A stretch of 64,000 nt of DNA from Nyssa sinensis (lineage: Eukaryota; Streptophyta; Magnoliopsida; Cornales; Nyssaceae), in assembly GCA_008638375.1 (NCBI GenBank), contig CM018035.1, positions 981,501-1,045,500 on the forward strand. The letters are read 5' to 3'. A program made the translations under genes and the position numbers. Each line of letters starts with the position of its first letter. The stretch's first letter is position 1. The notes beneath the pieces were generated by a model that saw only the letters and a list, made by a program, of their open reading frames with translations, was not told the DNA's origin and did no database searches. Shown here piece after piece: positions 61,501-64,000 of the stretch.

Positions 61501-63500
61501 TAAATATCTGTATTCCAGCTGAAATTTTGACAATCTATTGATGAGCCGTATATCTATTAATGACTGGCATAATTTATGTTCCTGCAACATGGAAAATGTG
61601 AATTGGGGTATCGTGGGGAGCATCATTAATATAAGGAACATTTACTTATCAAAAAATTAATATAAGGATCATTTAAATTATTTTATACCTATACATACTG
61701 TTCTCATCCAAAGGAATGTGCATTTGGTTGATTTCCAAACTGGAATAATACCTCCTCTCATTCATTTGAGTGGTTAAACCTCTGCAATTGGAGCTGCACA
61801 TCTACATAGATGGAAACTTGAGAGACGTTTGCTGGTTTCTTTGTGCTTTTCCTCATTTGGTTGCCCTTGTGGCCATATATATATATATATTTTTTGTAAT
61901 CGGTAAAGTTAAGTAAAATATACTCGACGCCCGAGGGGAGCGCAACCATATACATCAAAAGGAGAGGGGCATATAATCAAAGCCTAAATTCCCCCCAAAA
62001 AGCAATTAAAACTATCCACATTCAATGGATAGTCTCCCTTAAGCCAAAAAAATAGCAATTTCAAAAAAGAATCCTTTAATCTCATAAGCGTGAGATCCAC
62101 AGCCTTCAAACAATCCTTCTATTCCTCTCCTTCCAAATACAATAAAGGAGACACACTGGGGCTACTTTCCAAGCCCTCTTCTACTCCTTACAAATATGGC
62201 CACACCTCCAACCAAGCAAGACTTCCCGGACTGTCCCTGGCATCACCCAACAAACACCAAATAAAGAGGGCGCCGTATTCCACACTTCCCTAGCCACTAA
62301 ACAGTGCACAAGAAGATGATCAACAGACTCCTCCGCCTCCTTGCACATATAACACATGCTCGGAAGATGGAAGCCCCTTCTTCTAAGGTTATCCGTTGTG
62401 AGAATAACACTCCACGCCGCTGACCAACAAAAAAATTGTAACTTTCTTAGGGACCCTGGATTTCCAAATAAGCTCCCGGGGAAATTGGATCTCTTTCTGA
62501 CCTATCATGAACTTATAAAACGAGCACACTGAAAATTTCTTGCTGCTATTCAACTTTCAGATAATTCTATCTTCTTCATGCACATGAGATTTCCATCTAT
62601 CCAGCACCCTAAAAAGTCCTTCCACCTCTACAAGTTCCTAGTAAAAAAAGTTTCTTCTAAGACAAGGACCCCACATCCGTGTATCCCCTACAACTTGCAT
62701 GGAGTCATCTACCAAGGCCTCCTTATTTGAGGAGAGACTGCAGAGAACCGGGAAAAGCACCTCTAGCGGAGTATCACCACATCAAGGATCCTTCCAAAAT
62801 CTAACCCTCGACCCCCTTCCCACCTCAAAGCGAATAGAATTGGCAAACTCTTTCTTGCCTCTTTGAATAGCCCTCCAAATACTGCATCCATAAGGATCCC
62901 TGGACTCCTTCACAAACCAACCCAAATTATCGGAACCAAATTTTGAGGACATAGCTTCCTTCCATAACGAATGACCCTCATGTGCAAAATGCCAAAACCA
63001 CTTTCCAAGAAGAGCTTTGTTGAATATCTTCAAATCCTTAACCCAACCCCCCTTCCTCAATCGGACTCTTAGCCTTTTTCCAATTGACAAGGTGAATCTT
63101 CCTTTCTCCCTCCTTCCCATCCCACAAGAAATCATGATGAACATTTTTTAGTCTCTTCTCCCCTATGGCCATACTAATATACTATATGTTCAATGATCTA
63201 ACTTTTTCCATCTTTTGTCATACTGTAGGTTCTTGCTGTGAAGAAAATAAATTTGTCTGCCCTTCCCAATCACTTGTCTGAAGATTTTATGGATATAGTT
63301 TCGGACATATCCAGGTTACATCACCCAAATGTAACAGAGCTGGTGGGTTATTGTTCAGAGCATGGACAACATCTGCTAGTTTATGAGTTCCATAAAAATG
63401 GTTCGCTGCATGACTTCCTACATCTGTCAGATGAAGATAGCAAGCCGTTAACATGGAACACCCGTGTTAAGATTGCTTTGGGGACTGCACGTGCACTAGA
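55527..63500 (+). CDS. SRF6/SRF7: STRUBBELIG-RECEPTOR-FAMILY LRR receptor kinase (SRF6/7-like), 5' part
   Basis: Twelve exons are seen: 55527-55620, 57210-57343, 57449-57520, 57628-57693, 57781-57852, 57972-58043, 58639-58710, 58822-58887, 59001-59063, 59155-59465, 61128-61411 and 63229-63500. The gene runs off the right edge inside an intron. In order: a signal peptide (from [11 protein letters not shown]), the SUB domain [10 protein letters not shown]...[16 protein letters not shown], about six LRRs mostly one per 63-72 bp exon, a Pro-rich [12 protein letters not shown] linker, a transmembrane segment ([17 protein letters not shown]), [15 protein letters not shown] as in SRF6/7, and the kinase start with [13 protein letters not shown] and the Lys of VLAVKKI. 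SRFs are plasma-membrane receptors related to STRUBBELIG, thought to signal with weak or no kinase activity. An extra base near 57278-57284 breaks exon 2. The kinase loop has Ile where relatives have Phe. Confidence 0.93.
56620..56790 (-). mobile_element. tRNA-derived SINE-like element in SRF intron 1
   Basis: On the minus strand, TAGCTCAAATGG (A-box-like) is followed about 10 bp on by GGTCTCAGTCGAGTCCC (B-box-like), and the segment ends in a poly-A run. That order fits a SINE. Borders are approximate and no target duplication was identified. Confidence 0.5.
57568..57583. repeat. C16 homopolymer in an SRF intron
   Basis: A run of 16 C lies between exons 3 and 4. It is a likely site of length error. 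Confidence 0.9.
58200..58357. repeat. 28-bp tandem repeat and small fold-back element in SRF intron 6
   Basis: The unit GATGTTGTATTGTGATATAT plus 8 bases occurs twice in a row (about 58198-58252). It is followed by a roughly 100-bp segment bounded by GTTATTGCCACTCC and GGAGTGCCAATAGC, near-perfect inverted repeats of a small MITE-like element. Confidence 0.55.
61878..63165 (-). mobile_element. 5'-truncated non-LTR retrotransposon (LINE) in SRF intron 11
   Basis: On the minus strand the segment encodes the C-terminal part of a plant LINE reverse transcriptase: [20 protein letters not shown], then a zinc-binding zf-RVT part with [18 protein letters not shown]. The frame is open at 62782-63144 and broken by stops and shifts elsewhere. 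The 3' end lies at the left, with an A/TA-rich tail. TGGCCATA flanks both sides (61870-61877 and 63166-63173) as a target duplication. It lies antisense to the host gene and is surely inactive. Confidence 0.85.
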
Positions 63501-64000
63501 GTAAGTTGATTATTATTGAGAAAATGGGCCTAAAAAAGTTTTTAATTCTTTTTATAATTTCTTTTGAGAGAGTATGTATTTGGAGTTCTACATGCTTTTC
63601 TTTTTGTTTCATAACTTATAATACTACAAATGTTGTTTAGAGATGAATGTGTTTTCTTAAAATGTGGACCATTTCCTATGTTTTTAGTTTAGCAACATCT
63701 ATTTGAGAGTTCTGATGAGGGTTTAAAAATTACCCTGTTAATATATTCAATTGTTAAAAGGTACTTTCAAAATTTCCTTGTGGATGTTGTTACACATGAT
63801 GATATACCTCTGTTATAAGCAACCAAATTTTAGCTACACGTCTCTTTAATAGGTTATCAAAATCGCGATCCAGCTCGTAGGATCGCACGATCCTACGATT
63901 CAATATGGCTAATTTGATCCGGATCGTATAAAAATCTTATAGGTAGCAGATCGTAGTAGGATCGTTTTCACTTGCTGGACAAACTAGCTGGTTATTTAAT
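63501..64000. other. Intron of the SRF gene at the window edge
   Basis: This starts with the donor after exon 12. From about 63855 to the end there is a repeat built of inverted GATCGTAGGATCG-type blocks, probably the first part of a transposon cut by the window edge. Confidence 0.5.

Noticed and set aside
62782..63144. 120-codon minus-strand frame as a stand-alone gene
   Set aside because: It is the C-terminal part of a LINE reverse transcriptase bounded by a target duplication.

Overview
The window is nuclear DNA from a flowering plant, most likely a woody eudicot. The genes have many short exons with GT–AG introns, the spacers are AT-rich, microsatellites are plentiful, and there are plant-type small transposons (TRIM, Stowaway, Harbinger-like MITE, hAT-like MITE, SINE-like, LINE). 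No bacterial, organellar or viral segment was recognised, and I see no CRISPR array, rRNA or tRNA gene. The species cannot be named from the sequence alone.

Six protein-coding genes are supported. From left to right: (1) the 3' part of a PGAP5/MPPE1-like calcineurin-type phosphoesterase (+, 3815-6117), which acts on GPI anchors in its relatives; (2) a one-exon DVL/ROTUNDIFOLIA-like small-peptide gene (-, 9017-9191); (3) phytoene desaturase PDS, the carotenoid-pathway enzyme (-, 14 coding exons, 13559-23684); (4) a P3A H+-ATPase of the AHA10/TT13/PH5 type, a vacuolar proton pump (+, 21 exons, 29947-44116); (5) an OBL1-like class-3 triacylglycerol lipase (-, 5 exons, 45185-48574), convergent with the ATPase; (6) a STRUBBELIG-RECEPTOR-FAMILY (SRF6/7-like) LRR receptor kinase (+, 12 exons seen, 55527 to beyond the right edge). 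These look like ordinary neighbours with separate jobs, not an operon-like cluster.

The most striking property of the window is technical. Every one of the six genes carries at least one single-base frame break inside an otherwise well conserved exon: ten 1-base gains and one 1-base loss, plus one in-frame TGA in PDS. Allowing for these single bases, exon phases join correctly and lengths become family-normal (PDS 582 aa, ATPase 948 aa). This looks like an insertion-biased long-read assembly that was not fully polished, rather than six independent pseudogenes.

The most interesting biological structure is a miniature LTR retrotransposon (TRIM) at 1561-2187 with a third, inverted LTR at its left end. 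The whole unit is flanked by one 5-bp target duplication, as expected from a rearranged (for example self-integrated) cDNA. Other mobile DNA sits in the spacers and introns: a 1000-bp Harbinger-like MITE, two TIR elements in ATPase introns, a Stowaway MITE, and a truncated antisense LINE in an SRF intron. I found no convincing undescribed multi-gene system.
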